A stretch of DNA of 64,000 nt from Nitrosomonadales bacterium (GTDB lineage: Bacteria > Pseudomonadota > Gammaproteobacteria > Burkholderiales > Gallionellaceae): positions 1 through 64,000 of the forward strand of contig JACQFX010000026.1 of the NCBI GenBank assembly GCA_016199835.1, given 5' to 3'. Below, piece after piece: positions 24,639-33,551 of this stretch. A program made the position numbers and the translations under genes. The notes below the pieces were generated by a model. That model was given only the letters and a program-made list of their open reading frames with translations. It was not told the origin of the DNA and made no database searches. Positions within the stretch are counted from its first letter, which is position 1. Every line of letters begins with the position of its first letter.

Positions 24639-26723
24639 ATGAATTTGATACTGAGCAGATGGATGCTGTCGATAGCCGGCCTGGCCGTCAGTGGGGCTGC
24701 GCTGGCGGATAACGGCGCGGTTGCCGACGAATTCAAGTGGATGACTTTCACGGTGTTTGGCGTGATCATCGCGATCACGATGGCGATTACTTACTGGGCC
24801 GCACGCACCACGCATACGACATCTGAATTCTACGCAGCAGGGCGTTCGGTCAGCGGGATTCAGAATGGCTGGGCGATCGCGGGCGATTATCTTTCCGCCG
24901 CGTCTTTCCTGGGTATCGCCGGCCTGATCTCACTGTATGGGTATGACGGTTTCATGTACTCGGTGGGCTGGCTGGTGGCTTACATCACCGTGTTGCTGGT
25001 GATCGCCGAGCCCTGCCGCAACATCGGCAAATACACCATGGGCGACATCCTGGCCTTCCGCAACGACCCGAAGAAGACCAAGGTCGTGGCTGCGCTTTCC
25101 ACCATCACCGTTTCAACTTTCTATCTGACTGCGCAGATGGTCGGCGGCGGCGTGCTGATCAAGACGCTGATCGGTATCGATTATGAAACCTCGATCATAG
25201 GCGTCGGCATCCTGATGCTGGCTTATGTGGTGTTCGGCGGCATGAAGGCGACTACCTGGGTGCAGATTACCAAGGCGGTGCTGCTGGTGCTGGCTTCGAT
25301 ATTGCTGGTGTTCCTGGTATGGGCGCCTTATGGTTTCAGCCTGCCTGCATATCTGCAAGCCGTAGTCGGCGACGAGAAAGTGATCGCCCAGGTTGCCAAA
25401 CTGCTCGGCGATTCCGCCGCCAACATGAGCAAGGAGGAATTGGGGCAGCGCTTTCTTGAGCCCGGCCTGTTCCTGAAGAATCCGATCGACCAGATTTCGC
25501 TGGGCATGGCGCTGGTGCTGGGCACGGCAGGCATGCCGCACATCCTGATGCGCTTCTTTACCGTGCCGACCGCACAGGCCGCGCGCACCTCGGTGATCTG
25601 GGCCATGGGCATCATCGGCGGCTTCTACGTGCTGACCCTGTTCCTCGGCACGGGGGCGGCGATGCTGGTCGGTTCGGCCAAGATCGCAGCGGTCGATGCC
25701 GGTGGCAATATGGCCGGTCCTTTGCTGGCGCAATATCTGGGCGGCGGCGAGAACTCCCTGATGGGCAACTTCTTCCTTGCCTTCGTGGCGGCGGTGGCCT
25801 TTGCTACCATCGTGGCCGTGGTTGCCGGCCTGGTGCTGGCGGCGGCCTCTGCGATGGCGCATGACATCTACGTCGGCGTGATCCGTGGCGACAAGGCGAC
25901 GCCCAGAGAGCAGGTGGTCGCAGCGCGTGTCGCATCGGGCATCGTCGGTGTGATCGCGATTACGGTCGGCATCCTGGCCAAGGGACAGAACGTCGCGCAT
26001 CTTGTCGCACTTGCCTTTGCGGTTGCTGCCTCCTCTAATTTGCCCGCCGTGTTCCTGACCCTGTATTGGAAGAAGTGCAACACTTACGGCATCATCGCGG
26101 GCATGCTGGTCGGTTCATTGACGGCAATCGGCTTGGTGATGGTTTCGCCCAACATGACTTATCCGAAAGCGGTTATCGCCTCCGCGAAGAAGGTGCTCGA
26201 CGGTGAACCCGCGCAACCGGCAAAGGATGCGCAGCCTGCGGTCAAGGCCAGTTTCACGTGTGAGCTCTTTGCGCTGGACGGTTGCGTCAAGACCGAGGCG
26301 GCCAAACCCGCCACGCCCGAAAAGCCGGCCAAACCCGGTGCGGCGGAAAAGCTGGCCAAGCTGAACGAGAAGCTGGCTGCGCTGAGTGCTCCTCCCGCTG
26401 CTCCGGTAACCGATGCCGTCGCTTTGCAAAAGACGCAGGATGATATGGCGAAGGTGAAAAAAGATATTGCGGCGACCGAGAAGGCCAAGGCCAAAGCCGA
26501 GGGTGATCTGAAAAAATTTGAAGGCGAGACCGCCAGCATCATGGGCCTGGAGAAGCCGTTCTTCCTGCTCAAAAACCCCGGCCTGATCTCCATTCCGCTG
26601 GGTTTCCTGATGGTGATCCTGTTCTCGCTGTTCACTCGCGACAAACGTTCGGAAGAGATGTGGGATGAACTCTACGTGCGCCAGAATACCGGCATCAATG
26701 CGGAAGCGGCAGCGGCACACTGA
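24639..26723 (+). CDS. Sodium:solute symporter (VC_2705/ActP-like) with Lys/Ala-rich loop insertion
   Basis: A 694-aa SSS-family transporter, probably for acetate or another short carboxylate. The N-terminal signal-like helix (MLSIAGLAVSGAALA) is followed by SSS hallmarks such as YLSAASFLGIAGLI and GIQNGWAIAGD. A segment of about 120 residues (about 507-630) between the penultimate and last membrane helices is unusual: it contains CELFALDGC and then Lys/Ala/Pro-rich repeats leading into a coiled-coil-like stretch (DDMAKVKKDIAATEKAKAKAEGDLKKFE, in parts). The last membrane segment (GLISIPLGFLMVILFSLFT) is intact. Confidence 0.85.
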   Translation: MNLILSRWMLSIAGLAVSGAALADNGAVADEFKWMTFTVFGVIIAITMAITYWAARTTHTTSEFYAAGRSVSGIQNGWAIAGDYLSAASFLGIAGLISLYGYDGFMYSVGWLVAYITVLLVIAEPCRNIGKYTMGDILAFRNDPKKTKVVAALSTITVSTFYLTAQMVGGGVLIKTLIGIDYETSIIGVGILMLAYVVFGGMKATTWVQITKAVLLVLASILLVFLVWAPYGFSLPAYLQAVVGDEKVIAQVAKLLGDSAANMSKEELGQRFLEPGLFLKNPIDQISLGMALVLGTAGMPHILMRFFTVPTAQAARTSVIWAMGIIGGFYVLTLFLGTGAAMLVGSAKIAAVDAGGNMAGPLLAQYLGGGENSLMGNFFLAFVAAVAFATIVAVVAGLVLAAASAMAHDIYVGVIRGDKATPREQVVAARVASGIVGVIAITVGILAKGQNVAHLVALAFAVAASSNLPAVFLTLYWKKCNTYGIIAGMLVGSLTAIGLVMVSPNMTYPKAVIASAKKVLDGEPAQPAKDAQPAVKASFTCELFALDGCVKTEAAKPATPEKPAKPGAAEKLAKLNEKLAALSAPPAAPVTDAVALQKTQDDMAKVKKDIAATEKAKAKAEGDLKKFEGETASIMGLEKPFFLLKNPGLISIPLGFLMVILFSLFTRDKRSEEMWDELYVRQNTGINAEAAAAH

Positions 26724-26754
26724 TTCCGTTTAGCCGCGATTCAATGCGGTCACC

Positions 26755-26837
26755 GGGAGGCCGGGTTTCGGGGAGGCGCTCAGGTCCCCGAAATTTATCG
26801 CCTCCCGTTTCGTGCAGTGCCCGGATGCCACTGCACG
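26755..26837 (+). terminator. Complex hairpin region after the symporter gene
   Basis: Several perfect stems lie close together: TTTCGGGG (26766-26773) with CCCCGAAA (26786-26793); GGGAGGCG (26771-26778) with CGCCTCCC (26799-26806); and CGTGCAGTG (26811-26819) with CACTGCACG (26829-26837). The first two share GGG and exclude each other. The remainder of the 457-bp gap to 27180 contains no gene or RNA that I recognise. It probably holds terminator structures, but the switch-like arrangement deserves attention. Confidence 0.5.
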
Positions 26838-27180
26838 TCAAGGTTCGCAACTTCCGCAAAACATTCTTGCGCCTCTGCTAAACTGCGCGCACGCTGTCGT
26901 GCCTGTCACTTGTCTGGCTCGCCGTAACGCCGTTCCACTTGTGGATCGGGTCTGACGGCCCGCGTGTAGCTGGCCTGTGCCAGGGCGATGGAATGTACCG
27001 TATCAACGCGCTGCCAGTGTGCAGATCAGCAGATCATGTGAAAGGTACGAAGCCCAACTCGCACATGCGGGTCGCCGGAGCTTTATCCGTCCGAGTGTCA
27101 AGAGGCGGAGCGTTTTCATTTCTGCTTTTCCGCAGCGATTCCTGGCCGCGCCCATTATTGATATTTAAAAAAGGGCAGCC

Positions 27181-28299
27181 ATGACATATCTAGCAACACT
27201 CGACACCATCATCAACGACACCATAACCCCCGCAGCCATTGCTATCGACCGTGATGCCTTGTTCCCGCGCCTGGCCATACGCGCACTGGGCCAGGCGGGA
27301 CTGCTCGGCCTGACCAGCGCCACCGAGATGGGCGGCATGGGGCTGGGATTGGCGGAGGCGGTGCAAGTGATCGAGCGCATTGCCATGGTTTGCCCGTCTA
27401 CGGCCATGGTGGTGACCATGCATTATTGCGGGACTGCCGTGATCGAAAAATTCGGCGATGAAGCGACTCGCCGCGACATCGCCGCAGGCCGCCATCTCAC
27501 CACGCTGGCCTGGTCCGAGGCCGGTTCGCGCAGCCATTTCTGGGTGCCGCTCGGCACCGCCGTGTGCGATGGCGACGGCTATCTGCTTGACGGTGCAAAG
27601 ACCATGGTGACCTCTGCGCTCGAAGCCGACTCCTATGTCTGGTCGTCGCGTCCGGCGCAGGCCCAGGGGGCGAGTACGTTGTGGCTGGTTGACAGTAAGG
27701 CCGCCGGACTTACCCAGCTCAAGCCTTTCGACGGCATGGGCTTGCGCGGCAACTGTTCCGCACCGCTGGTGTGCCAGTCCATGCGCCTGCCCGCAACTAC
27801 CATGCTGGGCGTAGACGGTGGCGGCTTTGACATCATGATCGGCGTGGTGCTGCCGTTGTTTTCCACGCTGGTCGCTAGCGGTTCCATAGGCATGATGGAA
27901 ACTGCGATCAGCCGTTCCATCGCCCATGTGAGCGGCAACAAGTTCGAACACCTGGATACTACGCTGGCCGACTTGCCGACCGTGCGCGCTTACCTGGCAC
28001 GTGCGCGCATCCGCGCCGACATGGCGCGCACCCTGCGTGACGACACGGTAACCGCGCTGGCTGCCAATCGCGCCGATGCCATGTTGCGCGTGATGCAAGT
28101 CAAGGCGGCGGCGGCCGAGGCGGCGCTGGAAATCACTGACATCGCCATGCGCGTGTGCGGCGGCGCCGCGTTCCGCAAGGATGTCGGCGTCGAGCGCTGC
28201 TTCCGCGATGCGCGCGCCGCATCCGTGATGGCACCGACTTCCGATGTGCTGTATGACTTCATCGGCAAGGCCGTATGCGGCATGCCGGTGTTCGGTTGA
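27181..28299 (+). CDS. Acyl-CoA dehydrogenase-like flavoprotein lacking the catalytic glutamate
   Basis: 372 aa with the acyl-CoA dehydrogenase fold: an N-terminal helical domain, the central beta domain (LTTLAWSEAGSRSHFWVPLGTAV, GYLLDGAKTMVTSA) and the C-terminal helical domain ending ERCFRDARAASVMAPTSD. In classical members the RDAK...YEGT segment supplies the catalytic Glu nine residues after the Arg; here that position is Ala351. The alternative Glu position of long-chain or isovaleryl enzymes (before the Arg of LPQER) is Phe in LPLFST. It is therefore probably not a dehydrogenase; a monooxygenase (DszC/SfnC-like) or non-catalytic flavin role is possible. First of three co-directional genes. 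Confidence 0.75.
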   Translation: MTYLATLDTIINDTITPAAIAIDRDALFPRLAIRALGQAGLLGLTSATEMGGMGLGLAEAVQVIERIAMVCPSTAMVVTMHYCGTAVIEKFGDEATRRDIAAGRHLTTLAWSEAGSRSHFWVPLGTAVCDGDGYLLDGAKTMVTSALEADSYVWSSRPAQAQGASTLWLVDSKAAGLTQLKPFDGMGLRGNCSAPLVCQSMRLPATTMLGVDGGGFDIMIGVVLPLFSTLVASGSIGMMETAISRSIAHVSGNKFEHLDTTLADLPTVRAYLARARIRADMARTLRDDTVTALAANRADAMLRVMQVKAAAAEAALEITDIAMRVCGGAAFRKDVGVERCFRDARAASVMAPTSDVLYDFIGKAVCGMPVFG

Positions 28300-28309
28300 G
28301 GCGGTTACG

Positions 28310-29176
28310 ATGACACGTCCTCTGATAATGGGCGCAGTCGCCTACGCGCCGAAAGTGGTGACCATCTGGGAAGGCTTCAAGGAATATTTCCGCCGCCATG
28401 ATTTCGAGTTCGACTTCATTCTCTATTCCAATTACGAGCGCCAGGTCGAAGCGCAGTTCGACGGCACTCTGGATATTGCCTGGAATTCGCCGCTGGCCTG
28501 GGTACGCGCGCAGCGCATGGCGCTTGCGCGCGGCCAGACGGTGCGTGCCGTGGCGATGCGCGACACCGATTGTGATCTGACCTCGGTGCTGGTGGTGCGC
28601 AGCGATTCTGCCGTTGTCGCGTCCGGCGGTTTGTCCGGTTTGCACGGGAAGACCATAGGTTTCGGTGCGCTGGATTCGCCGCAGGCTAATTTAATCCCGC
28701 GCGACCATCTGCGCACGCAGGGCCTGCTCGCCGGGCGTGACTACACGGCGCGGCGCTTCGATCTGCTCAGCGGTAAACACGGCGACCACATCGGCGGCGA
28801 ACGCGATGCGGCGCAGGCATTGATGGCGGGCGAGATCGACGCGGCCTGGATGATAGACGGCAACCACCTCGCGTTCTCGCGCGAAGGCGTGTTGCCCGCA
28901 GGCGCGACGCGCATCGTGGCGCGCACGGGAGCATACGATCACTGCAACTTTACCGCGAGCCCTGATGCGCCAACGGATGCGGTGGATCGTTTTGTCGGGT
29001 TGTTGTCGGATATGGCATGGGACGATCCCGACGTGCGCCCGCTGCTGGAACTCGAAGGACTCAAGGCCTGGCGTAGCGGGCGCACCAGCGGTTATGCCTT
29101 GCTGGCGCGCGCAGTGGATGATGAAAAATTTTATGATGCAAAAGGAAATATTCTTGCCGCTGATTATCGATATTGA
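28310..29176 (+). CDS. PhnD/phosphonate-binding-like protein without signal peptide
   Basis: A 288-aa type II periplasmic-binding-protein fold related to PhnD (phosphate/phosphite/phosphonate ABC substrate-binding). Motifs include MGAVAYAPKVVTIWEGFKEYF, LDIAWNSPLAWVRAQ, IGFGALDSPQANLIPRDHL and GEIDAAWMIDG. The N-terminus begins directly with the first beta strand and has no signal peptide or lipobox, and no ABC permease or ATPase is nearby. It is likely a cytoplasmic ligand-binding or regulatory protein, or a diverged enzyme. It lies 10 nt after the ACAD-like gene and overlaps the next one. Confidence 0.75.
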   Translation: MTRPLIMGAVAYAPKVVTIWEGFKEYFRRHDFEFDFILYSNYERQVEAQFDGTLDIAWNSPLAWVRAQRMALARGQTVRAVAMRDTDCDLTSVLVVRSDSAVVASGGLSGLHGKTIGFGALDSPQANLIPRDHLRTQGLLAGRDYTARRFDLLSGKHGDHIGGERDAAQALMAGEIDAAWMIDGNHLAFSREGVLPAGATRIVARTGAYDHCNFTASPDAPTDAVDRFVGLLSDMAWDDPDVRPLLELEGLKAWRSGRTSGYALLARAVDDEKFYDAKGNILAADYRY

Positions 29177-30344
29177 AGACCTCGGCCTGGATGCGGGGGC
29201 GCATCTGCTCATCAAACATGGCTTGGCCAGCGTACCTGTCGGTGGCGAGATTGTTGTAAGCGGACGGGTGCCGGGATGGGAAGCGCAGCTCTCCGCCTGG
29301 TGCCGCGCCCAAGGTCATGCGCTCGCGTTTGCTGCCGACGGCGCACATATCACCCGCAGCGACATTCATGCCGGGCGCTGGCGCGGTGCGACGCAAACCG
29401 GCCATGCCGACCCGCAGCAACATGGCGCGGTGCACGAACATTCTCTGCCCTGCTACGGCCTCGCCGCGCGCGGCGCTACGGTGGAAGCGGGTGCTCCGGA
29501 ATACGCTTTCCGCCTGGATAAGAAACATGAAGTGTGGACCGACAACGCCGCCGATCTGTATGCCCAGGCGGTCGCCGCGCAATGGGACCCGGAGCAGGCC
29601 ATAGACTGGCATGCGCCGTTCGATCTGCCTGCCGAAGTGGAAGATGCTGTGGCGCAGGTTATGACCTACATGATAGAGAACGAGAACGCTGCGCTGGTTG
29701 TCCCCGCGCGTTTCCTCGGCCAGCTGCATCCGCATTTTCGTGAAGTGCAGGCGGTACTGGCGATACAGGTCGCCGATGAGGCGCGCCACATAGAGGTGTT
29801 CACACGGCGGTTGCGTATGCGCGGGCGCGAACCGGCGCTATCCACGGCGGGCGGACAGGCCTCGCTCAAGACTTTGCTGGATGAAGCGGATTTTTCCGTT
29901 GCCGGATTCCTGTTGTCGGTGCTGGGCGAGGGCACTTTCGTGAGCTTGCTGAACTTTCTGCATGAGCACGCGCCCGATCCCGTGACGCGCCAGATCGCGC
30001 GCCTTGCTTCGCGCGACGAAGCGCGTCATGTCGCATTTGGCATGGCGCATCTGCTGCGTCGTCTGGAGCGCGAGCCGGAGTTCCGTACACGCCTTGCGAA
30101 TGCGGTGGAGGCGCGAAACGATGCCTTGTCTGGCACGTCCGGATTAAATGAAGAAGTGTTCGACGCACTGATCCTGCTGGCTGCCGGCGAGTTCACGCCA
30201 GCGGCTATCGCCATCGGTTATGCGCGTGTGCAGGCGCTGATGATAGACATGGCGGAGGGCCGGTTGGGGCGGCTTTTGCGGTTGGGCTTTGAGGAAAAAA
30301 CCGCGCGTCGGCTGGCCGCGCTGCACACGCGGAATTTCATGTGA
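29136..30344 (+). CDS. TusA-like domain fused to ferritin-like diiron protein
   Basis: About 402 aa. The first ~70 residues resemble the TusA/SirA fold (DIEDLGLDAGAHLLIKHGL, GGEIVVSGRVPGWEAQLSAWCRAQGHAL), though the usual CPxP cysteine motif is not at the expected place. The C-terminal part is a four-helix ferritin-like domain with diiron-type ligands: IENENA (E181/E183), DEARHIE (E215/H218), a mid-domain GEGTF Glu and RDEARHVAFG (E295/H298). The start is uncertain; ATG 29133/29136 or TTG 29154 (better SD, AAAGGA) all overlap the end of the PhnD-like gene. Probably an oxygen-dependent oxidase/oxygenase or metal-handling enzyme. Confidence 0.72.
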   Translation: MQKEIFLPLIIDIEDLGLDAGAHLLIKHGLASVPVGGEIVVSGRVPGWEAQLSAWCRAQGHALAFAADGAHITRSDIHAGRWRGATQTGHADPQQHGAVHEHSLPCYGLAARGATVEAGAPEYAFRLDKKHEVWTDNAADLYAQAVAAQWDPEQAIDWHAPFDLPAEVEDAVAQVMTYMIENENAALVVPARFLGQLHPHFREVQAVLAIQVADEARHIEVFTRRLRMRGREPALSTAGGQASLKTLLDEADFSVAGFLLSVLGEGTFVSLLNFLHEHAPDPVTRQIARLASRDEARHVAFGMAHLLRRLEREPEFRTRLANAVEARNDALSGTSGLNEEVFDALILLAAGEFTPAAIAIGYARVQALMIDMAEGRLGRLLRLGFEEKTARRLAALHTRNFM

Positions 30345-30365
30345 GGCCAGGCCCCGCTCGCCGGG

Positions 30366-30974
30366 TCATGCCGCCAACGTCTGGCGCATGCTGGCCCGCT
30401 CACTCATGCGTGCGAACCACGCGGCCAGATTGGGATGCGTGCCGCGCCAGTCGCGCTCCGCTTGGCGCAGGTTCAGATAGACCAATGCGCTCGCCAATGC
30501 GAGATCGGCCAGGGTGATCGCCGCACCTTCGCACCATTCGCGCTGCCCCAGTTGCCCTGCGCCATGATCCAGCGCGCGCGTAATTGCATCGTTATGGCGG
30601 CGGATGGTGTCGGCATCCTGTTTCTCGGCCGGGCGCAATACCTCGTTGCGTACCACCACGGCGGAATCCATGATGCCGTCGGCCAATGCTTCCCAGCGTT
30701 TGACGCGCATGCGCGCCAGCGCATCGTCGCGCGGGATCAGGATGGGGGCATCGTTCAACGTGTCGGCGTATTCGACGATCACCGGGGAATCGAACACGCA
30801 GGTCTCATCATCGAGTATCAGCGCGGGAATACGCCCCAGCGGATTGGCACGCGCCACCTGGCTGCCCGGTTCGCGCGGCGCGTCGACGAGATAGGTGTGG
30901 GGGAGGTTTTTCTCCAGTAGCACAAGGCGTACTTTGCGTACGTAGGGGCTGGTGTCGGTGCCTAGCAGTTTCAT
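30366..30974 (-). CDS. Glutathione S-transferase family protein
   Basis: A 202-aa GST. The N-terminal thioredoxin-fold domain begins MKLLGTDTSPYVRKVRLVLLEK, with the SPYVRKV region expected to bind glutathione and NPLGRIPALILDDE containing the cis-Pro. The C-terminal helical domain has AAITLADLALASALVYLN, the N-capping box region. The RBS AGGAGG lies 5 nt before the ATG at 30974. It converges on the diiron gene with a 21-nt gap. The substrate is unknown. Confidence 0.88.
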   Translation of the reverse strand: MKLLGTDTSPYVRKVRLVLLEKNLPHTYLVDAPREPGSQVARANPLGRIPALILDDETCVFDSPVIVEYADTLNDAPILIPRDDALARMRVKRWEALADGIMDSAVVVRNEVLRPAEKQDADTIRRHNDAITRALDHGAGQLGQREWCEGAAITLADLALASALVYLNLRQAERDWRGTHPNLAAWFARMSERASMRQTLAA

Positions 30975-31119
30975 GAGATCCTCCTGTGAGGCGTGGATTA
31001 TTGAACATGGCGCTCGCCGATACAAGTCTTGCCTGCGGTATGTATAATCTGCCGCAATGACTTTTATAAACGCGAGGCACCCAGACGGGTCGCTTGCATC
31101 ACAAACAATCGGGGGAGAG

Positions 31120-31386
31120 ATGTCGAATCAACTGAACATGCAAGAGCTTTCCATGCTGCGCGAAGAGATGGAAATGCTGATGGGCGAGCGTATGAAGCTG
31201 CTCAAGGTGACGGGCGCGGCTGCCGTGCTGGTGGCCAATACCGATGGGCGCGATTTGCCCGCTGAGGCTGCCGAAGCGGCGGAGATGCTGTCCACGCTGG
31301 TGAACAATCTGCCTGAGGAAACCTTGCAGGAAGCGCTGGAAAGCGTGCATGCACAGCCGGGACCGGACGATCTGCATGTCCAATGA
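31120..31386 (+). CDS. Small helical hypothetical protein
   Basis: 88 aa, acidic, with a Met/Glu-rich N-terminal amphipathic helix (LNMQELSMLREEMEMLMGERMKLLKVTG) and further helices. There is no signal peptide or membrane segment. The start ATG at 31120 follows GGGGGAGAG. It ends 18 nt before the patatin gene and may be co-transcribed with it. I do not recognise a family; coiled-coil interaction is likely from the heptad-like pattern. Confidence 0.65.
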   Translation: MSNQLNMQELSMLREEMEMLMGERMKLLKVTGAAAVLVANTDGRDLPAEAAEAAEMLSTLVNNLPEETLQEALESVHAQPGPDDLHVQ

Positions 31387-31404
31387 TGAGCGGCCGCTGA
31401 TTTC

Positions 31405-32565
31405 ATGGAACGCAAGATTGGCCTGATTCTGACCGGTGGCGGCGCACGCGCCGCTTATCAGGTGGGGGTGCTGAAGGCGATCTCCGAGATACTGCCGCGA
31501 CGTTCGCACAATCCCTTTCCCATCATTTGCGGCACCTCGGCGGGTGCGCTCAATGCTGTCACGCTGGCCGTAAATGCGCGGCATTTCCGCAGTGGTGTGC
31601 AGCGCTTGCTCAACATCTGGAAAAATTCCCACATCGAGGATATTTATCGCTCTGACCCGGTGGGCGTGTTCATGAACAGCACGCGCTGGATCGCCGGCCT
31701 GTTGCTGAGCAGCATGGGTATTAACAAGATGAGCCGCGTGTCGTTGCTGGATAATTCCCCGTTGGCGACTTTTCTGGAAGAAACCCTGCCGTGCGAGAAG
31801 ATTCAGGAGAACATTGATGCCGGACTGCTGTATGCGCTGAGCATCACGGCTTCGGGCTACGGTTCGGGACATTCGGTGACATTCTTTCAGGGGGCGAAAG
31901 GCATACGCCCATGGAGGCGCGCGCGCCGCATCGGGATCCCGGCCAGAATAGAGCCCAAGCATTTGCTGGCATCCGCCGCCATTCCTTTCGTGTTTCCGGC
32001 CGTGCGCATCAATCGCGAATATTTCGGCGACGGCTCCATGCGCCAGATCGCGCCCATCAGTTCCGCCTTGCATATGGGAGCGAGCAAGGTGCTGATCATC
32101 GGTGTGGCGCAAGGCTCGGTGGATCAGACCAAGCGCAAACGCATGGATGAATATCCGTCGCTGGCGCAGATTGCCGGCCACGCGCTGAACAGTATCTTTC
32201 TCGATAGTCTGGAAGTTGACCTGGAGCGTATCCAGCGCATCAATCACACCATGAGCATGATGTCGGATGAGGCGCGGCAGAAAACCAATCTGCGCCATGT
32301 GGATGTGCTGGTGATCTCGCCCAGCCAACCCATAGAGAAGATCGCCGAACATTATGCGGGGCGCCTGCCGTGGACCATACGTTTCCTGTTGCGCTGGGTC
32401 GGAGCGATGCGGCGCAGCGGGGCGAGCCTGGTGAGTTATCTGCTGTTCGAGAAAGGCTTCTGCAACGCGCTGATAGAGCTCGGCTATCACGACGCGATGA
32501 AGCGCAAGGAAGAGATAGTGGCCTTCTTCGCGCATCAGGAGAAGCAGGAAGAGCTGTCGCAATGA
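31405..32565 (+). CDS. Patatin-like phospholipase
   Basis: A 386-aa acyl hydrolase of the RssA/patatin family. The oxyanion-hole motif is GLILTGGGARAAYQVGVL, the nucleophile elbow is GTSAG (Ser near residue 47), and the dyad Asp is in EYFGDGSMRQ. The C-terminal 100 residues are helical (MRRSGASLVSYLLFEKGF) and probably associate with membranes. The stop overlaps the birA start by four bases (ATGA), so expression is coupled. Confidence 0.9.
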   Translation: MERKIGLILTGGGARAAYQVGVLKAISEILPRRSHNPFPIICGTSAGALNAVTLAVNARHFRSGVQRLLNIWKNSHIEDIYRSDPVGVFMNSTRWIAGLLLSSMGINKMSRVSLLDNSPLATFLEETLPCEKIQENIDAGLLYALSITASGYGSGHSVTFFQGAKGIRPWRRARRIGIPARIEPKHLLASAAIPFVFPAVRINREYFGDGSMRQIAPISSALHMGASKVLIIGVAQGSVDQTKRKRMDEYPSLAQIAGHALNSIFLDSLEVDLERIQRINHTMSMMSDEARQKTNLRHVDVLVISPSQPIEKIAEHYAGRLPWTIRFLLRWVGAMRRSGASLVSYLLFEKGFCNALIELGYHDAMKRKEEIVAFFAHQEKQEELSQ

Positions 32566-33551
32566 CGGACACCATCAAGCCCCTGACCTTTACTTTGCTG
32601 CGCTTGCTGGCGGACGGCGAATTCCATTCCGGCGAGGCGCTGGCGCAACAGATCGGCATGTCGCGCGCCAGTGTGAACAATGCGCTGCAAGGTGTGGAAG
32701 CGCACGGGTTGACGCTATACAGCGTGCGCGGTCGAGGCTACCGTCTGGTCGATCCACCGCAATGGCTGGATGTCGCGCGCATCACCGCGTATCTGGGAAA
32801 GTTGCGCAAGGATTTTCATATCGAGATTCTCGATGCCGCAACTTCCAGCAATACTCTTTTGCTGAAGCGGGCAGCGCAGGATGCACCTTGCGGCAGCGTG
32901 CTGGCAGTGGAGTGGCAGGGCGGTGGCCGCGGGCGGCTGGGGCGTACGTGGTATTCAGGATTAGGCAATGCGCTGACGTTTTCCGTGCTGTGGCGTTTCG
33001 CTTGCGGTTTGTCGGCATTGTCCGGATTAAGTCTGGCGGCAGGGGTGGCAGTGATGCGCGCCTTGCATGCGCTGGGTGTCGAGGGCGCATGCCTGAAATG
33101 GCCGAATGACGTGCTGGGTGCGCATGGCAAACTGGCCGGGATATTGATCGAGGCACAGGGCGATATGCTGGGGCCATCTGCCGTGGTGATCGGCATTGGC
33201 CTTAATCTATCCCTGCCAAGGACGCTGCGGCAGCAGATCGGCCAGCCTGTCACCACGCTGGCGGAGATGACGGACAAGGTGCCGGAACGTAATTATTTGC
33301 TTGCGGTATTATTGCGCGAGCTGCATGGCGTATTGCGCGAGTTCGAGGCGCATGGTTTCGCGGCTCTGCGCGAGGAGTGGACGCGCTATCACGGCGCGCA
33401 GGATCAGCCGGTGCAATTGCTGATGCCGGACGGCAGTCGCGTGGAAGGTATCGCGCGCGGCGTGGCAGAGGATGGCGCGCTGGAGCTGGAAACGAAGCAG
33501 GGGGCGCGGAGGTTCAATGCGGGCGAAGTCAGTTTGCGGAGTATCCTGTGA
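32562..33551 (+). CDS. birA: Biotin--[acetyl-CoA-carboxylase] ligase BirA
   Basis: A 329-aa bifunctional biotin ligase. An N-terminal winged HTH (FHSGEALAQQIGMSRASVNNAL) implies repression of biotin genes, as in E. coli. The catalytic domain contains GGGRGRLGRTWYS (biotinyl-AMP loop) and KWPNDVL. The C-terminal SH3-like domain is present. The start overlaps the patatin stop, and the end overlaps coaX, forming a patatin-birA-coaX-SPOR run. Confidence 0.94.
   Translation: MTDTIKPLTFTLLRLLADGEFHSGEALAQQIGMSRASVNNALQGVEAHGLTLYSVRGRGYRLVDPPQWLDVARITAYLGKLRKDFHIEILDAATSSNTLLLKRAAQDAPCGSVLAVEWQGGGRGRLGRTWYSGLGNALTFSVLWRFACGLSALSGLSLAAGVAVMRALHALGVEGACLKWPNDVLGAHGKLAGILIEAQGDMLGPSAVVIGIGLNLSLPRTLRQQIGQPVTTLAEMTDKVPERNYLLAVLLRELHGVLREFEAHGFAALREEWTRYHGAQDQPVQLLMPDGSRVEGIARGVAEDGALELETKQGARRFNAGEVSLRSIL

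Noticed and set aside
26939-27184. Possible small gene before the ACAD-like gene
   Set aside because: No RBS, no domain, and Arg/Ser/Pro-rich composition; left as intergenic.
31099-32562. 487-codon open frame antisense to the patatin gene
   Set aside because: The patatin has a complete set of motifs; the antisense protein shows none.
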